From the NCBI RefSeq assembly GCF_947507565.1, contig NC_089183.1, forward strand, positions 2,170,001-2,234,000: 64,000 nucleotides of DNA, in the 5' to 3' direction. Position 1 is the stretch's first letter. Each line of letters opens with the position of its first letter. Both the position numbers and the translations under genes were made by a program. A model generated the notes under the pieces. The model was not told the origin of the DNA. It worked only from the letters and a program-made list of their open reading frames with translations, and searched no databases. This DNA comes from Oscarella lobularis (taxonomy: Eukaryota > Porifera > Homoscleromorpha > Homosclerophorida > Oscarellidae). Shown piece by piece: positions 22,200 through 33,047 of the stretch.

Positions 22200-23066
22200 G
22201 GAACAGAGAAACGATATGATGGACCCGAGGACTCTGACTTCTTTGTCTGTCTTTGAAATTGTTTTTGCGTGAGAATTAATTCGCGCCGTCTGTGTATATT
22301 CTAATTATTCTTCATTGTGCTTCATTACAAAAGGGGCGGCACGTATACTCCAGCACAAAAAATAGGACTTGGTGCATGGAGACACAGATATAGAGATGGC
22401 TGGCTTATCGTGACTTGGATGAACATTCGAGGTTAGAGAGACTTCATGGATTGGAGATATCCTTATCGAAAGTTCCAAGATTGAACTCGTTTTAACTTCA
22501 AGAACACAGGCTGATACGAGCTACTCTAGACATTCACAAATGTCGCTTTCGACTTTGCGCGGAAAGCGAGAGTGGGCCCGGGGCCCCAAACTATTTCTAC
22601 CAAAAAACTTACAGAAGCACGTGCAATTTTGAGTTCGGACGGCGTTGCCTATGTGCAGAAGACGCGTCGGCTACTTCCTGGGGCGAATAGGAACGGAAAA
22701 AGCGCGCTAGAACGTCGAATCGGTCCGAACCGCGAGGCGATGAAATCCGGGCTTTTGACCTACGGGACTAGAGTCCCGTATCTAGTTTGGAACGCATCAA
22801 GTTTGGAACAGGCGTTTATACCCTAAAACAGACTAGGATAAAAAACGGTTAAAAGCGAAAATGTAGCACAATAACCCACAAATCTTCCTGTAAAATTGCA
22901 GCTCTCTCCGTTTAGTGGTATGGGAGTAAGCGCAGTTAGAAGAGGAGGAAGTCATGTGATCGGTCTTTCGAACACACCCATCGGCTTTGGAACAGCCTCT
23001 CTAACTCTGTTATCCGTCATCGCACAGAGACGTGCTATGCACCGTTGGAAAGCTTAAAGCCTCTTC
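22200..23066. repeat. Dispersed repeat, copy 2 of 2 (with unrelated insert)
   Basis: 22200-22300 and 22772-23066 match 10228-10600 in the same order; the ~470 bp between them has no counterpart there. The insert contains GC-rich words (GGGCCCGGGGCCCC at about 22575). No coding frame is supported. Confidence 0.55.
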
Positions 23067-23599
23067 TATTTAGATAAATTTACGCCATTGTCGTAAATTG
23101 TATTCTCGCTGAGATATCGCCGGTAGAGTACCGACGGGTAGCGTGATCTAGATTGGAACGCAAGTTTTTTCTTAGCCAACTGGTTCTACGCCTTCAAACG
23201 CCACCAAATCGTGCATGAAGTCTCCCTGTACTGCTATCTCTAGGATTCGACCGTTATGTAGCTATAAACTCCTGAAAGGAATTTGCCATTGAAGATCATT
23301 TGATGTGAGAAAGCAATCCGGTAGCACAAATTGAAGCTATAACGGTAATTTGCGTTTTTTCTCCCTAAAAGTACTATAAATCACATCTCTTTTTCTTGGT
23401 TTAGTATCTCTTTTGAAGTTTTTTCGCAAAAATTTAAAATTGACTAGGCCTGTTCGTGAACTTATTTTCTTCAAAAAGTTTCACTCTAAATAACGTTATA
23501 TGATCAAAAACATCAAGACTTGGTAGTTTGAGAGTCTATGATGTAACATACTAGAAACTGCTAGAACTCCGTGAAAACCAATACTAGCTGCTACAAAGA
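23067..23599. other. AT-rich spacer, nothing recognised
   Basis: No open frame of note, no inverted repeat or splice structure seen before the LRR-like fragment next to the assembly gap. Confidence 0.4.
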
Positions 23600-23736
23600 T
23601 AAATGCTTTAGAGAACCTGTAAGACCTGTTATGTCTCTCTATTGATGAATTCTAATGAACTCACAGCAAGCCTGGTCACATTTTCAATGTTGGTGAGACC
23701 TCTATGCCCCGTACGTAAAACCTCTAATATTCCTAC
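23600..23736 (-). pseudogene. LRR-like fragment cut by the assembly gap
   Basis: On the minus strand, entering from the N gap, the frame reads GILEVLRTGHRGLTNIENV then TRLAVSSLEFINRET and stops. The leucine spacing and GILEV word resemble the LRR/Roco debris at 24515-25445. The gap prevents joining. Confidence 0.35.
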
Positions 23737-23936
23737 NNNNNNNNNNNNNNNNNNNNNNNNNNNNNNNNNNNNNNNNNNNNNNNNNNNNNNNNNNNNNNNN
23801 NNNNNNNNNNNNNNNNNNNNNNNNNNNNNNNNNNNNNNNNNNNNNNNNNNNNNNNNNNNNNNNNNNNNNNNNNNNNNNNNNNNNNNNNNNNNNNNNNNNN
23901 NNNNNNNNNNNNNNNNNNNNNNNNNNNNNNNNNNNN
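23737..23936. other. Assembly gap (200 N)
   Basis: Exactly 200 undetermined bases; real length may differ. Confidence 1.
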
Positions 23937-24114
23937 AACATATTGCTATGCAGTCACCTTTAATTAAAAAATTAATTAAATAACAGAATTGCATCTATCG
24001 GTTATGGAGTTCTTTCTGCCGGCTGCATAAGTGATCATGCGCATAGTGTGTCCAAACCACAATGAATTTGTTGTCGCTGTACGTCTCAGAAAGGCATGCA
24101 CTGCACTGGTCTTT

Positions 24115-24345
24115 TATACCGGTGATCTGTTATGCCGGCGGTAAAAAAGATCACCGGCATAAAAGATCAGCGTGAGAGCGTACTCGCTGAATCTATTTAG
24201 GCTCGAGAATCGTCTTCACGAACGAAATTGCTCGAGACCGAATCGAAGACGGAGAGGGACCGCGGCATATGGTGACGTCATTCATACGTACCTCTACGTC
24301 ACGATGACGCAGTGATCTATTATACCGGTGATCTATTATACTGGT
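24115..24345. repeat. Inverted TATACCGGTGATC repeats
   Basis: The words TATACCGGTGATCT and TGATCTATTATACC recur at both ends, and GATCACCGGCATAA forms an immediate inverted copy at the left end (24118-24170). The arrangement suggests a small foldback or MITE-like element of about 230 bp. No coding content. Confidence 0.5.
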
Positions 24346-24350
24346 TCGAC

Positions 24351-24530
24351 AGACGGGCATTGAATGCGACTCTTAGTTGACTCGTCTTTTTGTCAGGACG
24401 CTTTCGTCCGTCCAACGTTCATGCTTAGAATGAATATTATAAGGAGACGCAACGTCTTGTGAAAGACTGACCATAAGAAACGAGTAAGGACATTAACAGG
24501 GACCGTGAAAGCATACATACGCTCACGAAT
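24351..24530. repeat. Segment duplicated at about 29470-29660
   Basis: Shares AGACGGGCATTGAAT, ACGCTTTCGTCCGTC, AACGTTCATGCTTAGAATGA and GGGACCGTGAAAGCATACATAC with 29470-29660 in the same orientation. It is the 3' flank/tail of the Roco-type pseudogene, so both loci derive from the same gene family. Confidence 0.65.
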
Positions 24531-25445
24531 TTGCCTTCTTTGTCTTTCCGCTCGTACACAACTTTTGGGTGCTTTCCTATTATATATGCTCATGAATGCT
24601 TGCCTCAGTTCATAAGGCTGAATATCAACTGCAATGACTACCATACCATTATCGCTCACGAACATTTGGTTAGTTAGAAGATGACATCTCTGCCCACCGC
24701 AGTCAATAATTTTGGCACCCAACGTCATCTCGCATCCTATTGTTCGGTCTTCAGCACAGGTGCAGTATGATGTGTCACGAAGTATAGTTTGAAATAAGCT
24801 TGTTTTCCTGAACAACTCTCATCCAAAACAATAATCAGTATTTCGGAGAAAAAATAAGCTTTGATTGAAGATAATCCTTCCACTTGGGGAAAAGTTACAG
24901 GATTACCGGAGCAATCAAGGTACTTTAGTTAATTTTCTAACAGATGAAGGCAAACGTGTGAGTAGGCAATGTCCTACATACAGACTTCTAAGAGAACCCA
25001 AACTAAATAACAATTCTTTTTTAGACCGCATGCAATGCTGCATTTTGAGTTTCTTTAGGCTCTCTAGCTTTCGAAAAATGTCTCTGGGAAGACTTTTTAT
25101 TTCTTGGTTTAAACTTAAATCAAACTTCTTCAGTGCAGTTACGTTGCTCAAACTAACTGAAAGCTGTTGCATGCCGCATTTCCAAAAGTTGCGTTCTTCC
25201 AAATTCTGTAGTCTTGTCCCAATACTCTCAGGAAGACACTTAGCCAGTTCACTTTCTGAAAAAGAATGCAAAATTCATGCCAAAGACGAGGCAATTAAGA
25301 TTTTAATTGGAAAACGAGCGTCACTTACTTCAATTCAGGGAAAGGCACAGAGCCTTTGATCTTGCGTGCGCGAACCTCCAATATGACACGATCCCGTTCC
25401 TTCTATCCAAATTTGATTATCTGAATAAGGTTTGATTTCAATAAA
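24515..25445 (-). pseudogene. Roco-family (LRR + ROC GTPase) gene fragment, decayed
   Basis: Minus-strand order is as follows. An exon reading RVILEVRARKIKGSVPFPEL ends at a GTAAGT donor. A leucine-rich repeat exon follows (25267-24915: SLPRDIFRKLESLKKLKMQ, LLFSLGSLRSLYVG, LTRLPSSVRKLTKVP). Then, after a frame change, LDCSGNPVTFPQVEGLSS leads to a P-loop split across frames (SCSGK / KTSLFQTILRD). The ROC core follows: GAKIIDCGGQRCHLLTNQMF and VVIAVDIQPYEL. Roco proteins are large Ras-like GTPases with LRRs. The frameshifts, one in the P-loop, show this copy is dead. No COR or kinase part was found nearby. Confidence 0.7.
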
Positions 25446-25484
25446 AACCCAAAAAAAGACCTGAAGTGTTGTTCTTGTTCAGGA

Positions 25485-26066
25485 AGGTGCGCCGATGTTG
25501 CACTTGGCAACTCGTAATGATTATCAGCGCATGGCTGCGTTATTGATTTTGCGCGGAGTTGATTTAGACGAGGTTTGGTTTTTCTTGTTTATGTGTACGT
25601 ATCTTGTGACGTCCTCTCTTTGTAGCTAGGGGGGCTGTACTCGATTTCTCATTGCGATCAAATATGGGTTGAATAACATCATCGATTTATTGATTTCGAA
25701 GAAGTGCACTATCTTTGCAAAAACACTTGACGGGCATCGGCTCTCGATCTCGCAATCATGGGAGGACGCATTGACTTGTTTCGACGCTTTGCTGTTGCAG
25801 GAATCACCATCGATTATACCTCACACAAGTTTATATAGTGCAGATAAAAAGGAATTTTATTTTTTTGAAAGGAAGCTTGAGATTTTCTAAATTACATAGT
25901 TGCAGGCGGAATGTTTGAAAGAGGTAGGTTAATTAACTATCAAGTAACGATTATTCTCACTAAAACCATTATGTGTTTTAGGTGGAGGCTCCTCGGCATG
26001 TTCTACGAGAAAAACTTGACGTAGTGGTAGTACGACGTACGCCGGAGCCGGAAATCAAAGCGTGAT
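25485..26066 (+). CDS. 3' end of an ankyrin-repeat gene, partial
   Basis: After an acceptor (TTCTTGTTCAG) the frame reads EGAPMLHLATRNDYQRMAAL then LILRGVDLDE, an ankyrin-like unit. A GT...TTTGTAG intron follows, then GCTRFLIAIKYGLNNIIDLL and ISKKCTIFAKTLDG (a second unit), and later VEAPRHVLREKLDVVVVRRT before a stop at about 26064. Upstream exons are not recognisable, and the region just upstream is Roco debris on the other strand. It may be the surviving end of an ankyrin-containing gene. Intact status is unknown. Confidence 0.45.
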
Positions 26067-26391
26067 GATCTGTGTCAGTGAGACAATTTGTCAAGGACCT
26101 TGGGACCTGAAACCAACGTAACAATCTTAAAACAAACAAAAGCGTTTTCTATAGATTATACTTAGATGGCTGCGTCTGTCGATGGAGGAGGTAGTGGAAA
26201 CATCTCCAGAGAGTTCGCCTACAAGTAGAGCGCAGGCTGACTTTTCAGTCAGTGCTTGTGCAGAAAGCACATGCATTGTAAAGTGAAGCAGACAGTGTAT
26301 TTTAAGGAAAAGTTTTTAGAGTAAGATCTATTTGAAAGCGTCGGATCACGTGGCTCGGTGTACTCCCGGCTTGGGTCAGAGCGAGTGAGTA

Positions 26392-29018
26392 ATGTCCAAG
26401 GTTCTACGCGATCTGTTCTCGAGGACACCTCTAACGCCGACGCCGCGACGTTCTCATGAAAGCGCGTTGGTCGACGGTCATCTCTTTCTTTTCGGTGGCT
26501 CCAGTCACTCGACTTTCTTTCCTCGCCATGAAATCTGGTCGATGAATGTTTGCGTGGCGACGTCGAAGCGAAAATGGATTCGTCATTTGACTCAAAGCCG
26601 AGAGATTCCTCCACCTTGTCGAGGAGCACAGTGCGTCGAAATCGACAAAATGCTCTACTCTTACGGAGGAGAGAAGAAAGACGGCGATCTTCTGGGAGAT
26701 GTTTATCGTCTCGATCTAAAAGAAATGGTGTGGATTAAAGTAGCCACGCCCGTCGAGAAAAAGAGACCGATTTCTCGCGAATCATGTTGCTTGTCCGTTG
26801 TCGGCTCGAGATTTATTATGTTTGGCGGATGGACGTACAAAATGCCTTGCGATGAATTCCAATCTGGAGCGTCTCAAAGCGAAGGCAAGTGGAATAATGA
26901 GATTTATGAATTCGTATTTGAAGAGAAGAGGCAGAAAGGCGAGTCTTCTTATTTTTGAACTAATATTACTTGATTTAATTAATGCTCCTCATAGGAATGT
27001 GGTTAGATTTGGAATTGAGCGGGAGGCGACCTATGCCACTTGTCTGCGCTGCTATGGCGACAATTGACCAGCACCGTGCTTTTCTTCATGGGACTGATGA
27101 CACATACAAGGAAAGTCATTCGTTTGTTCTCGACTTGCAGATGAAGGTAAATTGACTCATATGTATCTATTGTCCTTTGCTGAGTGTTGCTCATTGACGC
27201 GTTAGGGCTGGATAACTATTAATTTTAATACGACGCCATCACCGAGATGGGGTCATTCTCTTTGCAAAGTGTTTATGAAAGCATTTGAAGGAGAATCTAT
27301 CTTTCTTCTCATCGGTGGCCGCAACGTTTCTGCTTCTGAATCTTTGTACGTTTTGGCGATCAATGATCAAAACGTTTATCAAGTGTGTTTCATACAGTAT
27401 TTCTATCATTTCATTTATCTAGTGACTTCTTTAGATTAACGTCGGTGAAAAATTTGCTGGCGTTTACTTTGCAACATCTCACTGTCTTCAGAACAAAGGC
27501 GATACTACAGAAGTTCTTGTCTATTCTGAGGGCTTAAGATATCTCCCTCTTGCAAGGTATTTTCTTTCTTCTTTGCTTCTAACTTTTGTTTATTTGGTGT
27601 CTGTGATTAAAGTGTCGACGCTTTCATAAAAAGTGAACAGGAATTGTGCTTGTTAATGCCGGTGAATGCTGCCGAACGTCATTTGGTAAAAGAAGCAACA
27701 GCAGATTCGTCTGATATTGGGCGTCATGAAATGGAAAAGATGAAGGACGAGTTGCATCGTCTTCGACACCGATGCACTGAGTTAGAGAAAGAATTGCAGG
27801 TCGTCAAAGCTGCAAGGTAAAGATTGTTTTCATTTAGCTTAGATACTTCTTCTGCTCAACTGCGTGCTTTTTAGAGAAGATCTTGCTTCAGTTCAACTCG
27901 CTGCAGTTCGAAAAGAAATTTTGGTTGAGAGGTATTCACTGCAACAGGTCTTCTTTCTACGTATATAGTTAGGTATCTTACTTTTAGAGAAGAAAAAGCA
28001 GTCGCACTAAGGCGCTGTCAAACTCTTGAAGCATCTCGAGACGAAATCAAGAAACGCCTTGACGAATTTGTTGAAGTTCTCACCATCACCTCGGATGAAA
28101 TTTGTGTGACCAAACAAAATCTCGGATCCGGAGCGTTTGCAGGTGGCTGGCCGTTTTTAAAGAAATAATCATGTTGTATCGAGTGGTTATCGGTTAGGAG
28201 TTAGCGTTGGTTACTGGCGCGGAAAAACAGTAGCTGTCAAGAAGTTCTATGAAGTCATCACAAATCGCCGCAACTTGGTATTGTTCCGACGCGAAGTCCT
28301 CGTGTGCAGTCGCCTTCATCATCCGAATATTATCACCGTATGCGGAGCGGTGATGGAAGAAGGGATTCCCTTTCAGATGGTCCTAGAGTTGCTTGAGGGA
28401 TCCGTTACCGATGTCGTGGACGCCGCTCACGCATCCACCTACTTGACACTTTACGAGCAGCTGTCCCTTGCGATGGACATAACATCGGCCATTGCCTATC
28501 TTCATCAAACGCGTCCCATGCCCTACGTCCACGGCGACATCCGACCGTCAAATGTTCTTGTGACGAGAGATATGAAAGCGAAAGTGGGCGACTTGGGAGC
28601 GGCTCATATTATTCAGAGTTCTCTCTCCATCGGTCCGATGAGTCCCGACTATCTCGCTCCAGAGCGAATGCCACGTGGCGACGGAACGGCTGCTTCTAGT
28701 TCGTTGCCTAGCGACGTCTACAGTCTTGGCGTGACCTTGATTGAAATATTTACTGGGGTCTGTCCTATTCCCGACGAAAGGCAAACTCAAGTGGATGCCC
28801 TGTCAGGTCGTCCGAAGTTATTTCTGCTCTGTTCTTCTATGATTGAAGCACATTCAGATAATCGTCCCACGTCGCAGAATTCTTTTGACACCCTGAAAAC
28901 CTTTGCAGAAAGCGATTTGTCAGCTTCAGAATTTGTTGCTGTGAAACGATTGGTGAATGGAGTTTTTGAGAGAAACACTCACAAAGTTGTTCTAAGTTAT
29001 GGTGTCGACTATTCGTGA
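26392..29018 (+). CDS. Kelch-repeat / coiled-coil / TKL-type protein kinase
   Basis: Eight exons (26392-26938, 26995-27146, 27206-27382, 27435-27556, 27613-27816, 27875-27931, 27988-28142, 28198-29018) join in one frame of 744 aa. Residues 1-280 are kelch-type blades (FLFGGSSHS, YSYGGEKKDG, FIMFGGW, SPRWGHSL, LLIGGRNVS). About 290-460 is a charged coiled coil (EKMKDELHRLRHRCTELEKE and the next two exons). The kinase begins LGSGAFAGVSVGYW, with VAVKK (Lys), HGDIRPSNVL, KVGDLGAAH and YLAPERMP. The Arg of the usual HRD is Gly and DFG is DLG, but the metal and catalytic Asp residues remain, so activity is plausible. Intron 1 has a GC donor (AAAG|GCGAGT). It is the only complete member among four traces in the window. 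Cytosolic signalling adaptor-kinase is my inference. Confidence 0.85.
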
Positions 29019-30025
29019 CAGTTTTTACGTTCGTCATAATTGGAACTTTTAGTATCATTCTTTGTAACTTAGAGCCTTTTTCTGACTCTGATTCCAATTT
29101 CGGCAGTGACGTCATGCCCAGGAACACCTGTCGACGTCATCAAACGTGCGCAACCTCTGTGCGAAACCTTCGCAGGACCGTTCCCTACAAACCGTGTCTG
29201 TCAAATTTACAACAGCTTCAGCGTTAAGTAATACAGTTTTACAATTTTATTCTCTGCGTTCGTTATCATAGCCGGGCTCCAAAGCGTCATCGAGTCACAT
29301 GACGAGGATTTCAGCCTTTTTCGGACGTCGCCAGACGTTTCGTCGTTGAAACACCGGCCGGCCTGTGTTTAACGTATGATCAGTATGCTTTGTGCTTGTT
29401 TTCAGAAAATCGGGGGCCCTTTCGAGGATCGTCGAATTTTCGAAACCCCTGTTGACCTAATCTTTTAGACGGGCATTGAATTCGACTCTTACTTGACTCG
29501 TCTCTTTGCGACGACGCTTTCGTCCGTCGAACGTTCATGCTTAGAATGAGTAAGACGCGTCTTGTGGATCGAAAGCGAGAAGACTGACTAAGAAACAAGT
29601 AAGGCCAGAAACAGGGACCGTGAAAGCATACATACACTCATGAACTGCCTTATTCGTCTTTGTCAAGCGGCACTTATCCAGTCAAGTGAACGGAATTAGC
29701 TAGAATGTCTACGATGAAATAAGAAAGTTTGCGACGTCAATCGACCTGCCTGAGAACCTCGTCGATACAAGATTATCGCGTCCTAGGCCTTTTTTGACCG
29801 GATTGTTGCTTAATCGTCGTTGTTTAGAAATTGAATAAGCCGTTCAATGAGTCACTCTGTCTTTTCTTTGACGTCGAGAAAGCCACGCATGGATCGATGC
29901 ATTCAGTACCAGCTAGACAGAAAGTATTTCAGTGGAGCGCAGTCTGTTCTGTTTCTCCGACATGAACAGCTACTCGTATCAGTTTAGCTATAATTAAAAG
30001 ATTTTGTTGTCTAGAATTTCATGGA
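29019..30025. other. Spacer with a second Roco relic (29470-29660)
   Basis: Only the duplicated Roco-tail segment is recognisable: GACGGGCATTGAATTCGACTC to GAAAGCATACATACACTCATG, matching 24351-24530 in the same orientation. The minus-strand frame 29380-29637 lies over it but is not conserved in frame with the other copy. Nothing else supported. Confidence 0.5.
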
Positions 30026-30330
30026 ATGAAAGGTTTTTTATACGTATTCTACTGCGGTTTTCTTCTGACAAAGCAACTCGTAGGTCTCAGCCAAGACGAT
30101 CAATCTGAGATCGAACGTGCTGCGGTTAAGCCAGAGGTAATATCTTGTCAATCAAGTTCTCCATGAATAACGAGTCGATCAATCAAGTGTGCATACCAAT
30201 TAAACTTCTGTTTTTCACTTGCCAGTTAGATCCTTGTGCCGATGATACGAAACCTGAAGCAGGTCAAGTGCGTCAGAAGCCTTTTTGTCGTTTAAAGTTG
30301 CCTCCTTCATCTTCTCTTCGACAAATTTGA
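30026..30330 (+). CDS. Small predicted secreted protein (71 aa, two exons)
   Basis: Exon 1 (30026-30136) starts with ATG and encodes a hydrophobic N-terminus (MKGFLYVFYCGFLLTKQLVG) that looks like a signal peptide, then an acidic stretch (DDQSEIERAAVKPE). A GTAATA donor and an acceptor after a pyrimidine-rich TTTTTCACTTGCCAG join in phase 0 to exon 2 (30226-30330), which reads LDPCADDTKPEAGQVRQKPF, then CRLKLPPSSSLRQI and stop. Two cysteines in the mature part. No homolog recognised. A competing ATG five bases upstream gives only a two-codon frame. Could be a short effector or peptide hormone precursor, or a chance frame. Confidence 0.4.
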
Positions 30331-30913
30331 CATCAGAGAAAAGATCTTCGAAGAATTAAAGGTGACGCCACTCCTAGCACACTCTGATTTGAACATGAAG
30401 TATATGCGCGGTATTCTACAGTAGCGTCGCCGTTCTTCCACGGATTTTCATGGAACCAGGATCGGTATCACGATTCGAATCAGGTTCAGATTTAGAATCG
30501 TTCATGATTTTCTACGAGAGTGTACGGTGAGTTACGGTGAGTGGGCTTCCTTAAGACATCTCCCTGTACGAGCCTTCGTCTATACATGCAGTAGACTACA
30601 ATTGTAGTTAATTATAGTCGTCGAACACATTATATTGATTAGCTGCGACTCCTTGATTGACTATGAATATGCCTACGCTTATTTATTGATAAGATGGCGC
30701 TCTGTCCACGTTCGGCGTTCTGAAAACGAGAGGAGGTATAGAAGCTTGCTTGCTTGTTTATCTATCTGATGCGCCCAACAGCCTATTCTAGCCATAGTCT
30801 CGCACATGAAGATCTTGACTTCGGCGCGTGCTCCGGCCGTCGCTGTCTTCAGAATCAGGATAAAAGGTATGTGTTTTAATCGATGTTTCTACGAAGCCGA
30901 TTCTTATTTTTAG
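30331..30913. other. No supported gene
   Basis: Short AT-rich stretch without conserved frames or repeats that I can support. Confidence 0.35.
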
Positions 30914-31199
30914 GGACTCGGGGTCCCGAGCACGACCCCGTTATTGAAAAACTACTCGCGCGGGGTCCCGGGCAAGACCCCGTCAAAAAAAACTGCCTCG
31001 AAGGGGTCCTGGGCAAGACCCGTCAAAACTGCCCGTGCACGAAAACGCGAGGTGAAACTCTGTGCATTTTTTTCAATTTATTAAATAAAACGAACGTCCC
31101 CTCCCCTTACAAAGCGCGAGCAGTTTTTGATGACGGGGTCTTACTCAGGACCCCGTTTGGAGCAGTTTTTGATAACGGGGTCTTGCTCAGGACCCCCAG
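30914..31199. repeat. Inverted array of a ~40-bp GGGGTCC...GACCCCGT unit
   Basis: Three forward units (about 30917, 30964, 31005) of the form GGGGTCC(C/T)(G/C)(A/G)GCAAGACCCCGT followed by an A-run and ACTGC are mirrored by two reverse units (about 31120-31156 and 31157-31199, ACGGGGTCTTGCTCAGGACCCC). The outer units are inverted copies of each other. This looks like the core of a foldback element or a MITE with multimerised ends; an open frame runs through it by chance. Confidence 0.6.
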
Positions 31200-33047
31200 C
31201 TCCTATGCAAAAGAAATAACGACGAGAAGCTTTACCATTCGCTGGCTTACCTTCTCATGATATATAAACTTCGTTGGCACAACGTTTTCACTTAATGGAT
31301 ATGGCCGAGGTAAGATTCGAGCTGAGCTATAGCGCGAATTAAACTGTGTGAGAGGACGTTTTATGATCGTCCCCAATTCGCCAGTAGAGGAAACGGTCTA
31401 ATATACAACTACATAAAAATAGCTAGAGCGTTACCTAAACTTTCCAGGCGAAGACACGTCATCATGGGCGTGGAATTCTGCACGAGATGCATGCTTGCGC
31501 AGAGGCAAAGCCGACGTCTTGTTTGAATTGTTGACGAGTTGGACGACCCGTCTCCTCGCTCACTTTGGCATAAAAAAGCTCTAAAAAGCTCTAAAAAGTG
31601 TTCAATAGAGCATCATTTCAACTGCGAAGCAGAGAGTACCTGTCTCCAAGCGGACTCTGTTGTACTAATAGTGCGCATGTACATAAACGAATTGAACCAA
31701 TACGTGTACTTCAATCCTAAAGAATCAAAGAACGTGTCATTACATCGTTGATTCGTAGCGGTTGCTCTTACCTATTCGTGTAACTCTGCTTTAGGATTTG
31801 ATTTTGCTTTTCGTCAGTGTGTCAACAAAATCATATTTAGACCCCAAGAAAACTGTGTAGTGTCATTAATTAAAAGGTGGCTTTTCTTGGAAAAACGATG
31901 CTATACCTGACACATCTCCTCTGAAAGCACCTGGACCTCTGATCTCGGTAAATTAAAACTCGCCGAGAACAGAACAGCGCTGCTGGTTCAAATATGATTA
32001 ACTAATTAATCCAATTTCCAAGGCCTTTCCTCCTTCGTCACTCTTCCCAAGGAGATCAATTAAAAGCTGCGCGCAACAACAGACTACCATCATGCAAAAG
32101 ACAGAATAGCTTTAATAAAGTCGGCTCAGAGGAAGAACTAAAATAACAAAAAATTAGACAACGAGATTGCATCGAGTGACAGAAGCACACCTCCGTCTTT
32201 GTCTTCGTCTCGCCTGACTCTGTCCACGAAGGCGCAGCAGCGTCGTCCAGCCAGTAATAAAAGAAACCCCTACAAATTAAATCTATAAATATTTTATTAA
32301 TTAGTGGCGGGCGTGTCTACAGTACTACTGTAGCAGCTATGGTTGATCAATGGAGCTGGCATCGATCCAAGAACGACCTTCTGTTTTGTCTTTCTGTCTG
32401 TAAGCAAGGACAATCGCTAAAGGAAATAGGCGGATGTAGAAAGGAACGCGAGCGGATGTCAAGCTTTTTCGAAAAGCGAGCGCTCTGCGTGGCTTGATGA
32501 AATAATTGTCGACGTGTCGGTAGTTCGAATACGATCTTCTGAGAGATAACGATGGTTGCGATGAGAAACGGATTGCGACCCCGGGGCCTCACCGGCCACG
32601 TGGCGCTGTCTTATCGTTCCGAGGATGCACGAGTGCGGAACGCGCTGCGAAAAGGAAAGGAAAGCTTGCGATGGAGATCAAGAATGAGAGGGATCCTTCC
32701 GATTAAGACTTGCACTTGCGCATTGCATGCGTTCAGCAAGTTAATCACCATAAGCATTATTGGCAAAAGTGCTTGGATGCACCCATAGATTGGTGCATCT
32801 ATGCTGAGCGGAAAATTATAAAATAGTTTACCTAAATTTGCTTGTCATATATGCCTGTACTTGAATTTCCTGAAGAGCTCGGCATCAGCGACGTTATGAG
32901 GACAAAAAATATTATTACTGTAGTACTACTGCAGTGTGATAGCCTGGGAACCTACAAACAGTACGATCGATCACCCTTGCTACAACCCGTCATTCAAGCA
33001 TGGAATCCTTACTTAGTAACGTGCTCAATGTCCACACATATACCGTA
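31200..33047. other. Spacer, no supported gene
   Basis: Only short frames on either strand (for example 31539-31751 plus, 32347-32592 minus, 32552-32788 plus), none with recognisable motifs or convincing splice signals. TTAATTAA words recur. A candidate terminal region for the minus-strand KLHL gene is its right-hand edge. Confidence 0.4.

Noticed and set aside
24865-25359. Plus-strand frame of 164 codons
   Set aside because: It is antisense to leucine-rich repeats that match the Roco family on the minus strand.
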